NCBI RefSeq assembly: GCF_029867415.1
Contig: NW_026705576.1
Coordinates: forward strand, 62,001-126,000
Reading direction: 5' to 3'
DNA length: 64,000 nucleotides
Source: Vicia villosa
Lineage: Eukaryota; Streptophyta; Magnoliopsida; Fabales; Fabaceae
Below the pieces are notes generated by a model that saw nothing but the letters and a program-made list of their open reading frames with translations, did not search any database and was not told the origin of the DNA. Shown one piece after another: positions 12,901 to 25,348 of this stretch (within the stretch, counting starts at the first letter, position 1; each line of letters starts with the position of its first letter). The translations under genes were made by a program, and so were the position numbers.

Positions 12901-13597
12901 CTATTGTCTTCTTTGAATTTAGACTGGTTGTAAATTGATGAACATGGCTGAACTGAAATGCTTGAATCTGAATGATTTTCTGTGTGCAGGGTTGATTTAT
13001 GGAGAAGCTGGCAGGTCTTGGATCATTAGTGAAATAGGGGGTATGCCCCCATCAGAACTTGGCAGCAGCTGTTTGAACTTATTGTGCTGAAGACTTGAGA
13101 CATGTACTGATTAAGTAGAACAGATAGATTTTTTTGTGTAAACTTTGTTGTAATGTATTGGATAGCGGTGTTTCGAAATTAGCATGAAACCTTGGAATTG
13201 TAGAACATGTACTCTTTATTTTCTCTTGCCATTTTTCCTTGTATTGTAAGCATGTAATGATGAATATAATATTATTTTGAAACGGATGTTGATCTCAATC
13301 ATGTAATGAAAGGTTCTCTTTTGAATTTTGTATGAATGGAATTTTGACCAATGATAATGAAAGGTGAACTTCCTCATAAATATGTTGATTTGTTTTTTTT
13401 GTACTTGTAGCTTGTAAACCAATGAATGAAAGGGAGATCCTTGAAATCAATAGAGAATGCGAATTACCAGTATCCTTGATCTCCATACTAAGTTAATGAT
13501 TAATGATGCATGATTTTATTGATGACCTAAGATGTAAATGAATGAGATATGTAAGCCAATTCGGAATAATTAGATGGGCAAATTTTGGGGTGCAACA
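9988..13597 (-). repeat. LTR copy 2 (shared middle LTR)
   Basis: This copy serves as 3' LTR of the right unit and 5' LTR of the left unit. It has private bases at 11147 and 13035. At other variable sites it agrees with copy 3 towards its left end and with copy 1 further right, with one exception. Confidence 0.95.
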
Positions 13598-13609
13598 GCT
13601 GCCCCTATT
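13598..13609 (-). promoter_or_regulatory. Polypurine tract next to LTR 2
   Basis: Second copy of the purine tract, abutting the middle LTR. Confidence 0.7.
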
Positions 13610-13761
13610 TAATCGTCTTAAACCTGAAGGTAAGATTGGCGCTAGCCTTTCGATCATTCAAGGTTGAAGAAGATTAAATACCAAGAGAACCTGAAAATTT
13701 GCCTGATGAGATTGGATCCACTGGGGAAGAAATGGTGTCAAATCCACTAAGGAAGATTGTA

Positions 13762-14491
13762 TCAACTCTGGGTTGAACAAATTAACTCTGGGTTAAAATG
13801 AAATAAAACTCAACTCTGGGTTGATAAAGAAAAGTAGGTCAACTTTGGGTCAAAGATAAAAGGGGAAATCAACTCTGGGTTGAAAACAAAGGGTGGACAT
13901 TAACTCTGGGTTGAGAGAAGGTAATTCAACTCTGGGTTGAAAGTGGAAAGATGATCAATTAGGAATAACCATCAACTCTGGGTTGAATGGGAGAGAAAGA
14001 AGGTAACCGTCAACTCTGGGCTGAGTGGGAAGGAGAAATCAATTCTGGATTGAACTAGGGATAACCATCAACTCTGGGTTGAGAGGGAAAGAGATCAATT
14101 CTGGATTGAACTAGGGATAACCATCAACTCTGGGTTGAGAGGGAAAGAGATCAATTCTGGATTGAATAAAAGATAACCGTCAACTCAAGGTTGAGTAGGA
14201 AAGGACAAAAGATGACCGTCAACTCTGGGTTGAGTGCGAAAAGGGTAATCAATTCTGGATTGAATAAAAGATAACCGTCAACTCTGGGTTGAGTGGGAAA
14301 GATAAAAGTTAACTGTCAACTATGGGTTGAGTGGGAAAGATAAAAGTTAACCGTCAACTCTGGGTTGAGTGGGAAAGATAAAAGATAACCGTCAACTCTG
14401 GGTTGAGTGGGGAAATATAATTAACTCGGGGTTAAAAGATGAAAGGAAGATCAACTCTGGGTTGAACACAAAAACATCAACTCTGGGTTGA
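13762..14491. repeat. Array of short inverted repeats, second copy
   Basis: Same array at +7,539 in internal region 2, with no difference that I noticed. Confidence 0.9.
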
Positions 14492-17400
14492 AGAAAGATG
14501 AACATGATTGACTTGGGGAGATGACACCACAATGGTAACTCTGAGTGATCCAGTGGATTATCAATTGAATGCTTGTAGGGACCTCATCTGATGATTAACT
14601 TGGTTTAAGCTTTACATGCAATGTTTGATTTGTTTTATGCACTTCTGGAGATGCAATGCAATGAATTCTACATGCAGTGTACTGATTGATCATGATTTCT
14701 GCTTTGTGGAATGGATTAGGCGGAGTTCTGACACTCTGTTTGAGAATCAAGGTGGTGTGGATGCCCCTGCTTTATTGATGATTGGATCATATGGGAAAAA
14801 TGATAATGAGAATGCAATGATATGCATGATAATTGTATGATTATGAGTGGAATGATTGTTTCCAAGATACAAGGGATGGATGGAGAAATCCTTGCAGGAA
14901 GGTTGTTGCTTGAAGGATAGCCCTTGTGAAGGTGAGGTGTTTGGCTTGACTCCTCGACACTTGTCTCGATATCTGACACTTGATTGAAGATGAAGAGATG
15001 AATTGTTACTAGCTTGCCCCAGCTTGTATGATCTCTTGAGATAGAACTTTGATAATGCTTGAATCATGGAGATTTGCGATGGACTGCCCCAGTGTTGATT
15101 ATGGAACGAATGCCCCAGATTGAAAGGAACTCTTTCACCAAATGGATTCTTCAGATATTTGCTCAGTAGATGACCAACCTTTGCCTTTGTAAGATTACTC
15201 GATGGAATTTCAATGTTGAACTTTCCTTGGTATCAAGTACTTACTTTCAAGTTAGAGACAATTCTGTTTTGAAAAGGATAATGAGAATGCAATGCACATG
15301 TTAATCTCAAAGAAAAGTTTTATTTGTCAAAATGTTGTACTGATACTAACACAAGTGACAAGCAACATTAGGAGTCAGTTTTGACATGATTTTACAATTT
15401 GTATGCTTTCAGAACGAACCCTGCTTCAATTAGGACTTTTGAGGATTGTAACGTGGTCGGGTTCACGGTTTGAGAAACAAAGGATAAAGGCTCAAGTTCT
15501 ACTTAACCCACCCCTTCTTCGTGATGTTCTCCAGTCCTACGTTCAGCTAGTTTGACACGAGTGTTCAACTTTCAGGAAGGATTGTGACGGATGAGGATCC
15601 TTTGTAGCTTTGATGGAGGTGGCAGTCACCTTTTGGCGCTTTTGTTGATGGTCATAACAACTTGTCCCTTGGAGGAATTTTCTTTTGCTTTTGTCTTTTT
15701 GCTTTCCCTAACTTTTGCCTGGACAAAAAGTTTCTTTTGATTTTGGTTTTCGTTGTCCAGCGGGATATGCCCTAATTTTTGCCTAAGTCATTTGCTTCAA
15801 AGCTTTTCTTTCTTTTTTTTGACTTAGCGGGCTATTGTTTTCCCTTTTTTATTTTATTCATAACTTTCTTTTCATTCTTTTTTGTCTCGTTCGGGAACAA
15901 GTTGTAGGACTTTGGTGATTGACTTGATGAAAAGGTTGTGACTGCCTTCTTCTTAGTGAATGGGAGACATCCATTGTGTAATGTGCTCTTCTTCTTTTGT
16001 TGTGATATATGGAATATGATTGATCCTCTGATGGAATACCTGAAAGTTGAGCGCTCGGTCGCACTAACTGAAGACTACCCTGCCCCTGGTTAAGATTGAG
16101 GGTTTTTGTATTTTTTGAAAAGAAACTACTACTCCTTAGGCTCAAAGGGGTTGACGAAGGTTTCACTTCCTTATAACTCCGGTGTTTAGGAATGGAAACA
16201 ATGCCTGTACATCGTCAGCAGGATCTTGTTCCAAAGGCATACAATTAGTGATTCATGTGTTTTTGATTTTCATCATTCTCCTTTTTTAGTTGCTTAAGAC
16301 AAATGAGTGAAGTATCAATGAACATAATAACAAAGATGAAATGATTTGAGAAAAACATGTATATTACATTTTTATTTATTCAAACAGAATGAGTTTCTTA
16401 CAATGGATAGTACTTGATAACAACAAAAGTAGTACAATTGAAAATACTAAAGAAATCTATACAATGGCAAGTTTGGCCTTATTCTAATGCAAATGAAATG
16501 TTCTCTGACCATCACAAAGTCTTTAGGCTTCAGTGGTGGAATGTGCCATAACAGCTTGATCTTGTTTGTAATTCCCCATGATTCTTTGTTTATTGTCTCT
16601 TGTCATGTATCGGTGTGGAGGAATCGTTTTGACTGATCTGATGGAGAGGAAGAGTGGTAAGAGTCTTGGTAACCATGGATGCACATGCATGAATGTAAAA
16701 ATGTTAATGAAGATGCAAATGTATCATAAATCAGGATCAAGGATCAAGGCTTCTTAGATAACATCTTCTCATGGGCAATAAGAACTGGTCGAATCCTCCA
16801 GATTCAGAGGTTCGACGTTGCTTTCTGGATAAATAGCTTGTGCATAAGTCAAAGATGGTCGAAACCTCCAGATTCAGAGGTTCGACGTTGATTCTGATAT
16901 ATCACCGATGTAGAGCTTCTGTATAAGTCAAATGTTCCAGGATCAAAGGTTCGACGTCCTTTTGAGTACCAGAAGAACCAATAGTTACCAACAGAACATG
17001 TACCTGCACCTGTAAAGAATATGATTCCCTCCCCACTCACAGGTGTAGTCTAGGTCAGGGTAAGGTCATGAAACGCAGTATACGGTCCGCCCGAAGGTAA
17101 GTATCATCACAGCGCGGATGCGGGTGACGATAATACCTCCGTTTGAAACCACTACTCTGCTCGTAGTCACATGATCCATCCCGAGACGTACACCTCGAGA
17201 CAAACCATGCTCCCACTCTATCCTAGGATACCTAAAGTGCACTCATAGCCTGTGTATTGGGCCTTTTACCTCATAGAATCATCCCACCCAACCTGCAAAC
17301 AATGAGAAAATATGTGGTCCCCACGGGGACCCATAATATAGTCCAGAATGCGAGAAAATAAACATGATATGCGAGCAATAAATAGTCATGATATGCAAGG

Positions 17401-17506
17401 CATAAGGAAATAAAGCAATAATGCAGTAAAGCAATAAAGCAATAAATCAATAAATAAACACCCAAAGAAAAGAGAGCAAACACAAGCTAGGATTGACTAA
17501 GCTGGT

Positions 17507-17524
17507 TCCCCAGCAGAGTCGCCA
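17507..17524 (-). promoter_or_regulatory. Primer binding site, second copy
   Basis: Identical to 9968-9985 and likewise two bases from LTR 3. This is the primer site a full-length transcript starting in LTR 3 would use. Confidence 0.8.
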
Positions 17525-17526
17525 GC

Positions 17527-20500
17527 TGTCGCACGCTCGCGAAATGTGAACAGAGTCGCCACCAATATATTTATCCCAAGGAGGGAAAGGAATATCAGAA
17601 AACCTAGAATAAAGAAAGGATAAGAAAAGGTCTTTCGACCAGAGATAGGGTACGGGAGTCGGTTACGCAAGGGGAAGGTGCTAGCACCCCTCACGCCCAT
17701 CGTACTCGATGGTATCCACCTATGTTTGTTACTATCTAAAGGGTGTGTTATCTATAAATCTAAAGCTTAATTACTAAGGGAATGCATGCAAATGAATGAA
17801 AAAGAAACACGGGGAAAATAAGGTTTATAAATAGTTGTGCTCGCTTAGGCCCCGCGACCCAATGCCTACGTATCCTTTTCAGGAATCAGAGCGCCGTAGT
17901 TCGGCTCTTTAGTTTTTGTTTGTTTTTGTGTTTTTTAGTTGAACAGTTACATTCACACTCCGCTGCTCGACCTCTGGAGTCTTAAGCTGGGAATAGAGCG
18001 GAAGTAACGTGTCCGATTAGGAGAAAGAATGCCCTGAAGGCAAGAGGAAGAATGCCTCGGAGGCAAGAGAGAGAAGAAAGAACATTGGTTTGTGTTTTTT
18101 AGGGTAATTCCATGATGAACAAAACCCAATACAAGGCTTCGCATCACTTCCTTACTTTGTTTAGGTCTGAGCATTTATTAAGATATTTTAAATGTTTTTG
18201 GTTGAGTGTTTTTTAAGGGAATTTACTTTGTGACTTAGATCATACCAAAAAGAGTTTTGTTTTGCATATTTAGAGAAAGCACATCGAGGCCTACGCCACA
18301 ATCGTTTCTCTAAATAACGGTTAAGAAATACATCGAGGTTTCACACCTCAATCATTTCTTCTCCGCTAAGTAAAGGAGATACAAAAAAAGAGTTCTTTTG
18401 TGAATATTTAGAGAATGCACATCGAGGCCTACACCACGATCGTTTCTCTAAACAACGGTTAAGAAATACATCGAGGCTTCACACCTCAATCATTTCTTCT
18501 CCGCTAAGTAGGAAAGAACATACATCAAGGCCTACGCCTCAATCATTTCTTTCTTACTATGAAATATAGTAACGGTATGATCTTCATCGATATTTATTAA
18601 GTATTTTAAAAGTTGAAAAGAAAATAATGAAAGAAGGGAACTATTACTAGATTCTAATCTAAGTGTCATTCTAATCTAAATCTAACGTTAACATGAGATA
18701 GATTCTAAAGGGAGTAATGAAAAGGTATTAACAAAAATAGGCCTAAAATAAGGCCAAGAATAAGAGCAATGAAATCATACGAGCATCATACAAAAATGAC
18801 CATGAAATAGTACAAAACGATTCAAGCATTAGTGCCGAATTATACTAAAATACTACTATTTTTTATGAGTTTTCAATGTGGGAATTCTAATACTAAAATT
18901 AAACTTAAAAGTGGCCTAAAAATCTAACAAAATTTTATTGATTTTTATGTCTTAGAACCTAAGAAAAATAATGGGAAAAAAGTGAAGAAAAACCTAAGTC
19001 TAATGTGAAATACAAATTCAGGGGGTGTGAATGATGAATTAATGGTGTACACAACATAAAGGCGCAGGCCCAAGTCTTAGCAGGCCCCAAAGGGCGTTTT
19101 TGTTTCAGAGCTCTTGTTGGCCAAAAATGGCGCCATGGGCCTCAGTGGGGGGTGTGTGATAGCAATACGTATACCAGGGCCCAAGATTGGTTTTTTTGTT
19201 ACAGACAAAAATGCCAAAAAAGGATGATGGCGGGCTCAGAGGTGATGAATGGCCCAAGACTTATTTGTTGGATTCAGATTCAATTGTTATAGTTAATCTC
19301 AATTATTATTACTAATAAAACATTAAATGACCAGCAATTAAACTAATTAATCCTAATTAACTCCATTAATCAAATAAGATAATACAAAGAAAAGGGGGAA
19401 ATTAGGGTTACCCTTGACCATTCACATTTCACGACCTCACACTCTCTCACGATGCACTCACGGCGGCGGTGGCGCGATCTCCCTCTCACTACCTCCGACG
19501 CGATTTCGTTCGATGCAATTCCGAGTGGGTGACTAGCTTATGCAATGGAGACGATGAACGTTGTTGTTGTAGGCGCAGGTTTACGGATGAATGCCATGGA
19601 GAGAATCATGTTTGCGAGGAGAACGAAGCCGGAGATTGAAGCGTGGATGATGCGTGAACACAGTTCGGAGGAGGTTTGTTCTCTCCTTCTTCCGATTGCT
19701 TCTTTTTCTTGAATTTTCGTTTTTTGCGTTTCCTCTTTCTCCGTTTGGTCTGCGCGAGGACGATGCTATGTCGTCGTGTTGATGCGTGAACGTTGTTGTT
19801 GCAGATTATGGAGGTTTGTTGAAGATGTGCCGAGCGAAGAGGAATCGTAGAGGGGGAAGATAATCGGTGTTGGTTCTGTGAAGCTTTTTCTTGTTGTGTA
19901 GGTTATTGATGAAGATTTGAAGAAGATTGTGGTGAATGGTGAAGTAGAGACTCGGAGAAGATGGTGAAGTGAAGGTTTATCGTAGAAGGGAAGGGTGAAA
20001 GTGAAGAAGGTAATTGAAGAATGGTGTCGAGGCTGATGAATGTTGAAGAAGGGAACTGGAGATGATGAAGATGGACTGAGATGATGGAGATTGAAGGGTG
20101 GAGGTGGAAATGAATCGAGAGCTTGAAGTGTGAAACCGGTTTCTGATTTATAGAGATGGAGGAGATTCAATTTCTCAGGTAACTACCCTTCTCCTCTTCT
20201 GTTAATCTGTTAGGAGTTGTGTAACTGTTTTTGGAGTTTGTTACGGATTCGGTTAGAAACGGTTGGCAGTTAGTTTTGACAGTTGGTTAAAAAATGGTTA
20301 GAATAAAATTCTGTTAGTGATTATTTTGAAGTATTGTTATAAGTTAGTTAAAGGTTAGTAGAAGGTGGTTAAGGTTAAATGTGTATGGATGCATTTGAAT
20401 ATGGTATGTGATGATTTGCAAGGCTGCGATGCCTTTACACTATTGTCTTCTTTGAATTTAGACTGGTTGTAAATTGATGAACATGGCTGAACTGAAATGC

Positions 20501-21136
20501 TTGAATCTGAATGATTTTCTGTGTGCAGGGTTGATTTATGGAGAAGCTGGCAGGTCTTGGATCATTAGTGAAACAGGGGGTATGCCCCCATCAGAACTTG
20601 GCAGCAGCTGTTTGAACTTATTGTGCTGAAGACTTGAGACATGTACTGATTAAGTAGAACAGATAGATTTTTTTGTGTAAACTTTGTTGTAATGTATTGG
20701 ATAGCGGTGTTTCGAAATTAGCATGAAACCTTGGAATTGTAGAACATGTACTCTTTATTTTCTCTTGCCATTTTTCCTTGTATTGTAAGCATGTAATGAT
20801 GAATATAATATTATTTTGAAACGGATGTTGATCTCAATCATGTAATGAAAGGTTCTCTTTTGAATTTTGTATGAATGGAATTTTGACCAATGATAATGAA
20901 AGGTGAACTTCCTCATAAATATGTTGATTTGTTTTTTTTGTACTTGTAGCTTGTAAACCAATGAATGAAAGGGAGATCCTTGAAATCAATAGAGAATGCG
21001 AATTACCAGTATCCTTGATCTCCATACTAAGTTAATGATTAATGATGCATGATTTTATTGATGACCTAAGATGTAAATGAATGAGATATGTAAGCCAATT
21101 CGGAATAATTAGATGGGCAAATTTTGGGGTGCAACA
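17527..21136 (-). repeat. LTR copy 3 (5' LTR in transcription order)
   Basis: It ends GGTGCAACA at 21136, followed directly by the right target duplication cctgt and then by the resumed RT reading frame of the host element. Private bases are at 19322 and 19726. Confidence 0.95.
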
Positions 21137-21141
21137 CCTGT

Positions 21142-22129
21142 TATTAAAAATAATGGTTCTTTAAGGGTATGTATAGATTTTCGTGATCTAAATGCAGCGA
21201 CCCCTAAAGACGAATATCCTATGCCTGTGGCAGAGATGTTAATAGACTCAGCCGCAGGCTTCGAATATCTAAGTATGCTAGATGGATATTCAGGATACAA
21301 TCAAATTTTCATTGCAGAAGAAGATGTGTCCAAAACAGCTTTTTGTTGTCCTGGGTCAATAGGTACCTACGAATGGGTTGTTATGCCTTTTGGTTTGAAA
21401 AATGCTGGGGCAACTTATCAGAGAGCAATGAATTCTATATTTCAGGATTTTATAGAAACATTCATGCAGGTGTACATATATGATATTGTTATAAAATATG
21501 TTTCAGATGACAGTCATCTTGATCATCTTAGCCAATCATTCGAAAGAATGAGAAAACATGGCTTGAAGATGAATCCCCTTAAGTGTGCTTTCTTTGTGCA
21601 GGCTGGAGATTTCCTGGGCTTCGTAGTCCACAAAAAGGGAATAGAAATTAATCAGAATAAAACGAAGGCTATTATCAAAACAAAGCCTCCATCCACGAAG
21701 AAAGAGTTGCAATCATTATTGGGAAAGATAAATTTCTTAAGAAGATTTATCTCGAATTTAAGTGGGCGTACGCAAGCTTTTTTCCCCTTACTTTGACTAA
21801 AGCAAGGAAGGTTCGAATGGCATGCTGAACATAAAGAAGCTTTTGAAAAGATCAAGCAATATTTGATGCACCCACCCATCTTGTCTCCCCCAAATGGGAA
21901 GAAGCACATGCGCCTGTATATCTCAGCTTCAGATAATACAATAGGTAGCATGTTAGCACAAGATGATGAAAATGGCATCGAAAGAGCCATTTATTATTTA
22001 AGTAGAGTACTCAATGATGCAGAGACTAGGTATAGTGCCATAGAAAAACTCTGCCTCTGTCTATATTTTTCTTGTATAAAACTCAAGTATTATATAAAGC
22101 AAGTTGATGTTTACGTTTCATCTCATTTT
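21142..22129 (+). pseudogene. Reverse transcriptase and RNase H start, host element
   Basis: The RT frame resumes directly after the tandem element. Palm-domain motifs are clear: RVCIDFRDLN, MPFGLKNAGATYQ, FLGFVV. The catalytic YIDD motif reads YIYD, the first aspartate codon being tat at 21479-21481, so polymerase activity is lost. An in-frame TGA is at 21794-21796. The same frame then continues into the thumb and the RNase H N-terminal region (FEWHAEHKEAFEKIK, LYISASDNTIG, YYLSRVLNDAE) and is cut at 22129 by the copia insertion. The atttt at 22125-22129 is the left copy of that target duplication. Confidence 0.85.
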
Positions 22130-23342
22130 TGTTAGAACAAGATTTGTTCTGATCAATTATCTTAGTTTTGATGATAACAATAATATGAATTTTGCTTAAG
22201 ATAATATGGTACTCTAATCCAATGCAATTTCCTTTTCAGGAAATATATAAAGAGTACGCATAATTCAGCGCTCAGAAGCTTTGTCTCAAAGGGTTCAGCA
22301 TGCAACATCAGAACATGGTCTGGCAAGACATCAGAAGATGGTCGAAGCAGAATCAGAACATGGGTCTATGGAAGCATCAGAAGAACATGAGATCAGAAGC
22401 ACTGAAGTTCTGATGGTATCACGCTCAGAAGCACTTCAAGGTCAGAAGATCAGAAGATGCTTTGCACCAAGCTGTTTGACTCTGATGATATTCAAACGTT
22501 GTATTCACAAACATCAGATCAGAAGGAAGTACAAGTGGCAAGCTACGCTGACTGACAAAAGGAACGTTAAAAGCTATTATAGGCAACGTCAGTAGACACA
22601 GCGTGAACAAGGCTCGAGGTAGTTGACAAAAGCGTATAACATTAAATGCGATGCTGTACGGAACACGCAAAGCATTAAATGCACTCAACGGTCATCTTCT
22701 CCAACGCCTATAAATATGAAGTTCTGATGAGAAGCAAGGTTAACGATTCTGAACAAAAACAACGCCTATTAACTTGCTGAAACTCTGTTCTACTCAAAGC
22801 TCAGAATCTTCATCTTCATCAAAGCTCACTACATTGCTGTTGTAATATATTAGTGAGATTAAGCTTAAACGTTAAGAGAAATATCACAGTTTGTGATTAT
22901 AGCTTTTAAGAAGCAATTGTAATACTCTTAGAATTGATTACATTAAGTTGTAAGGAACTAGAGTGATCGTGTGGATCAGAATAATCTAGGAAGTCTTAGA
23001 GGTTATCTAAGCAGGTTGTAACTAGAGTGATCGTGTGGATCAGAATACTCTAGAAAGTCTTAGAGGGTATCTAAGCAGTTGTTCCTGGAGTGATCAGTGT
23101 GTGATCAGAAGACTCTGGAAGACTTAGTTGCTGACTAAGTGGAGAACCATTGTAATCCGTGCGATTAGTGGATTAAATCCTCAGTTGAGGTAAATCATCT
23201 CTGCGGGGGTGGACTGGAGTAGTTTAGTTAACAACAAACCAGGATAAAAATAACTGTGCAATTTATTTTTATCTGTCAAGTTTTTAAAGCTACACTTATT
23301 CAAACCCCCCCCCCCCCTTTCTAAGTGTTTTTCTATCCTTCA
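22130..23342 (+). repeat. 5' LTR of the copia element
   Basis: It differs from the 3' LTR by roughly seven substitutions and by the length of a C run (13 here, 7 in the other). Three imperfect tandem repeats of about 67 bp (about 22,955-23,150) carry the recurring GAGTGATCGTGTGGATCAGAA core followed by a CTTAG/CTAAG inverted repeat. Confidence 0.95.
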
Positions 23343-23344
23343 AT

Positions 23345-23356
23345 TGGCATCAGAGC
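23345..23356 (+). promoter_or_regulatory. Primer binding site, initiator tRNA-Met type
   Basis: TGGCATCAGAGC begins two bases after the LTR end. It matches the common plant TGGTATCAGAGC site with one change. Confidence 0.85.
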
Positions 23357-23428
23357 GCCGGTTCTAAGGTGCAAGCACTTAACCGTGTTTAGAAAAGATT
23401 CAGGAAGAGAAAAACGCTTCAGTAAAAG

Positions 23429-25348
23429 ATGGCTGATGAAACTGCAAAGTCTACACCTGCATCTACATCTGGCTCTGCTGAGCAACACAACGGTAACAAT
23501 GGTTATACTAGACCGCCGGTATTTGATGGTGAAAACTTTGAATACTGGAAAGATAAACTGGAAAGTTACTTTCTTGGTCTAGATGGTGATCTATGGGATC
23601 TTCTGATGGATGGTTACAAACATCCAGTAAATGCCAGTGGCGTAAAGCTGACAAGGCAAGAAATGAATGATGATCAGAAGAAGCTTTTCAGGAATCATCA
23701 TAAATGCAGAACTGTTTTGCTGAATGCTATCTCTCATGCTGAGTATGAGAAGATATCTAACAGGGAAACGGCCTATGACATATATGAGTCCTTGAAAATG
23801 ACTCATGAAGGAAATGCTCAAGTCAAGGAGACTAAAGCTCTCGCTTTAATCCAGAAGTATGAAGCCTTCAAGATGGAGGATGATGAAGACATTGAAAAGA
23901 TGTTTTCAAGATTTCAAACTCTTACTGCTGGATTGAGAGTTCTTGACAAGGGATACACCAAGGCTGATCACGTAAAGAAGATCATCAGAAGCTTACCCAG
24001 AAGATGGGGTCCTATGGTGACTGCATTCAAGATTGCAAAGAATCTGAATGAAGTTTCTCTGGAAGAGCTTATCAGTGCCTTGAGGAGTCATGAAATAGAG
24101 CTGGACGCAAATGAGCCTCAAAAGAAAGGTAAGTCTATTGCATTAAAATCCAATATCAAGAAATGCACTAACGCTTTTCAGGCTAGAGAAGAAGATCCTG
24201 AAGAATCAGAATCTGAAGAAGAAGATGAACTGTCCTTGATCTCCAGAAGGCTAAATCAACTCTGGAAGAACAAGCAAAGGAAGTTCAGAGGCATCAGAAG
24301 TTCAAAGAAATTTGAACGTGGAGAATCTTCTGATGACAGAAGATTTGACAAGAAGAAGGTCATGTGCTATGAATGCAATGAGCCTGGACACTTCAAGAAT
24401 GAATGTCCAAAACTTCAGAAGGAAAATCCCAAGAAGAAGTTTCATAAGAAGAAAGGTCTTATGGCAACCTGGGATGAGTCAGAAGATGATTCAGACTCTG
24501 AAGATGAGTAGGCTAACTGTGCGCTGATGGCGACAGAAGATGACGGATCAGAATTTACATCAGAATCAGATTCTGAAGAGGTATTTTCTGAACTTACTAG
24601 AGATGAGTTAGTTTCCGGTCTAACAGAACTTCTGGAATTCAAGTCTCAGATTAGTCTCAAATACAAAAAGCTGAAAAAGCTATTTGAATTTGAAACAAAG
24701 AAGCTTGAGTTGGAAAATTCTGAATTAAAAGAAAAACTTTTAAAATTATCCAATAATGTTGGATCTCCTTCTGATTCAGAAAAATCCACTCCTAGTCTAA
24801 ACCATATTCTGAAAGAATATGATTTAAGTTTCAGGAAGTTCTTATCTAGAAGTATTGGCAGAAGTCAGCTAGCTTCTATGATATATGCTGTGTCTGGAAA
24901 CAAAAGAGTCGGCATTGGTTTTGAGGGTGAAACCCCATACAAACTTGAACCTGTTGATGAAATGAAATTTACATACAAGCCATTGTATGATCAGTTCAAG
25001 TATGGCCACTCCCATGATATTAGGCACACTTCACATGCTCAAAGTTTTCACATAACACACACCAAAAAGCATGTGACACAACCTAGGAAATATCATGAAA
25101 CTCACATTAAAAATTATCATGCTGTTCCTCCTATTGCTTACAATGTTAAACCCAAGTTCAATCAGAACTTGAGAGAATCTAACAAGAAAGGACCCAAGAA
25201 AATGTGGGTACCTAAGGATAAGATTATTCCTATTGCAGATATCCTTGGCTGCAAAAAGGACAAAGCACAACATGTCGTGGTACCTGGACTCTGGATGCTC
25301 ACGACACATGACAGGAAGAAGGTCTATGTTCCAAGACCTGGTGCTTAA
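23429..25348 (+). pseudogene. gag of the copia element
   Basis: The frame opens with ATG at 23429. The N-terminal part carries the copia capsid signature (PPVFDGENFEYWK, a WDLL motif, then LMTHEG- and RSLPRRW-like segments). A CCHC zinc knuckle with spacing C-x2-C-x4-H-x4-C lies at 24364-24405, after a Glu/Ser-rich acidic region. An in-frame TAG at 24509-24511 interrupts it; the same frame then runs on for about 270 further residues with a coiled-coil-like Lys/Glu/Leu stretch. A frameshift near 25235-25260 separates it from pol. The product would form the virus-like particle. Confidence 0.85.

Larger units (their letters stand above)
13598..17526 (-). mobile_element. Internal region 2 of the tandem element (non-coding)
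   Basis: This is a second copy of the internal region, the same length as copy 1. I noted differences only at 14939 (g, against a at 7400) and 16219 (c, against t at 8680). It repeats all features of copy 1 at +7,539. Confidence 0.9.
2449..21136 (-). mobile_element. Non-autonomous LTR retrotransposon in three-LTR tandem form
   Basis: Three copies of a 3,610-bp LTR (2449-6058, 9988-13597, 17527-21136) alternate with two copies of a 3,929-bp internal region, giving an exact period of 7,539 bp. The whole block is flanked by one 5-bp duplication, cctgt, at 2444-2448 and 21137-21141, and starts TG and ends CA. Transcription is on the minus strand: there a tRNA-Arg-like primer binding site follows an LTR, and a purine tract precedes one. 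No gag or pol is present, so movement must have depended on enzymes of another element. Ends and primer site resemble Ogre/Tat elements. The copies differ at only about seven LTR sites and two internal sites, so the structure is young. Confidence 0.93.

Noticed and set aside
2449..21136. The tandem being a pure assembly duplication
   Set aside because: The copies differ at several specific bases (for example 11147, 13035, 14939, 16219, 19322, 19726), which an artefact would not create; long reads would still be needed to exclude it fully.
22281..22688. Open stretches of about 90-100 codons in the copia LTR, repeated at 34996-35403
   Set aside because: Part of the LTR, overlapping on both strands, no family features.
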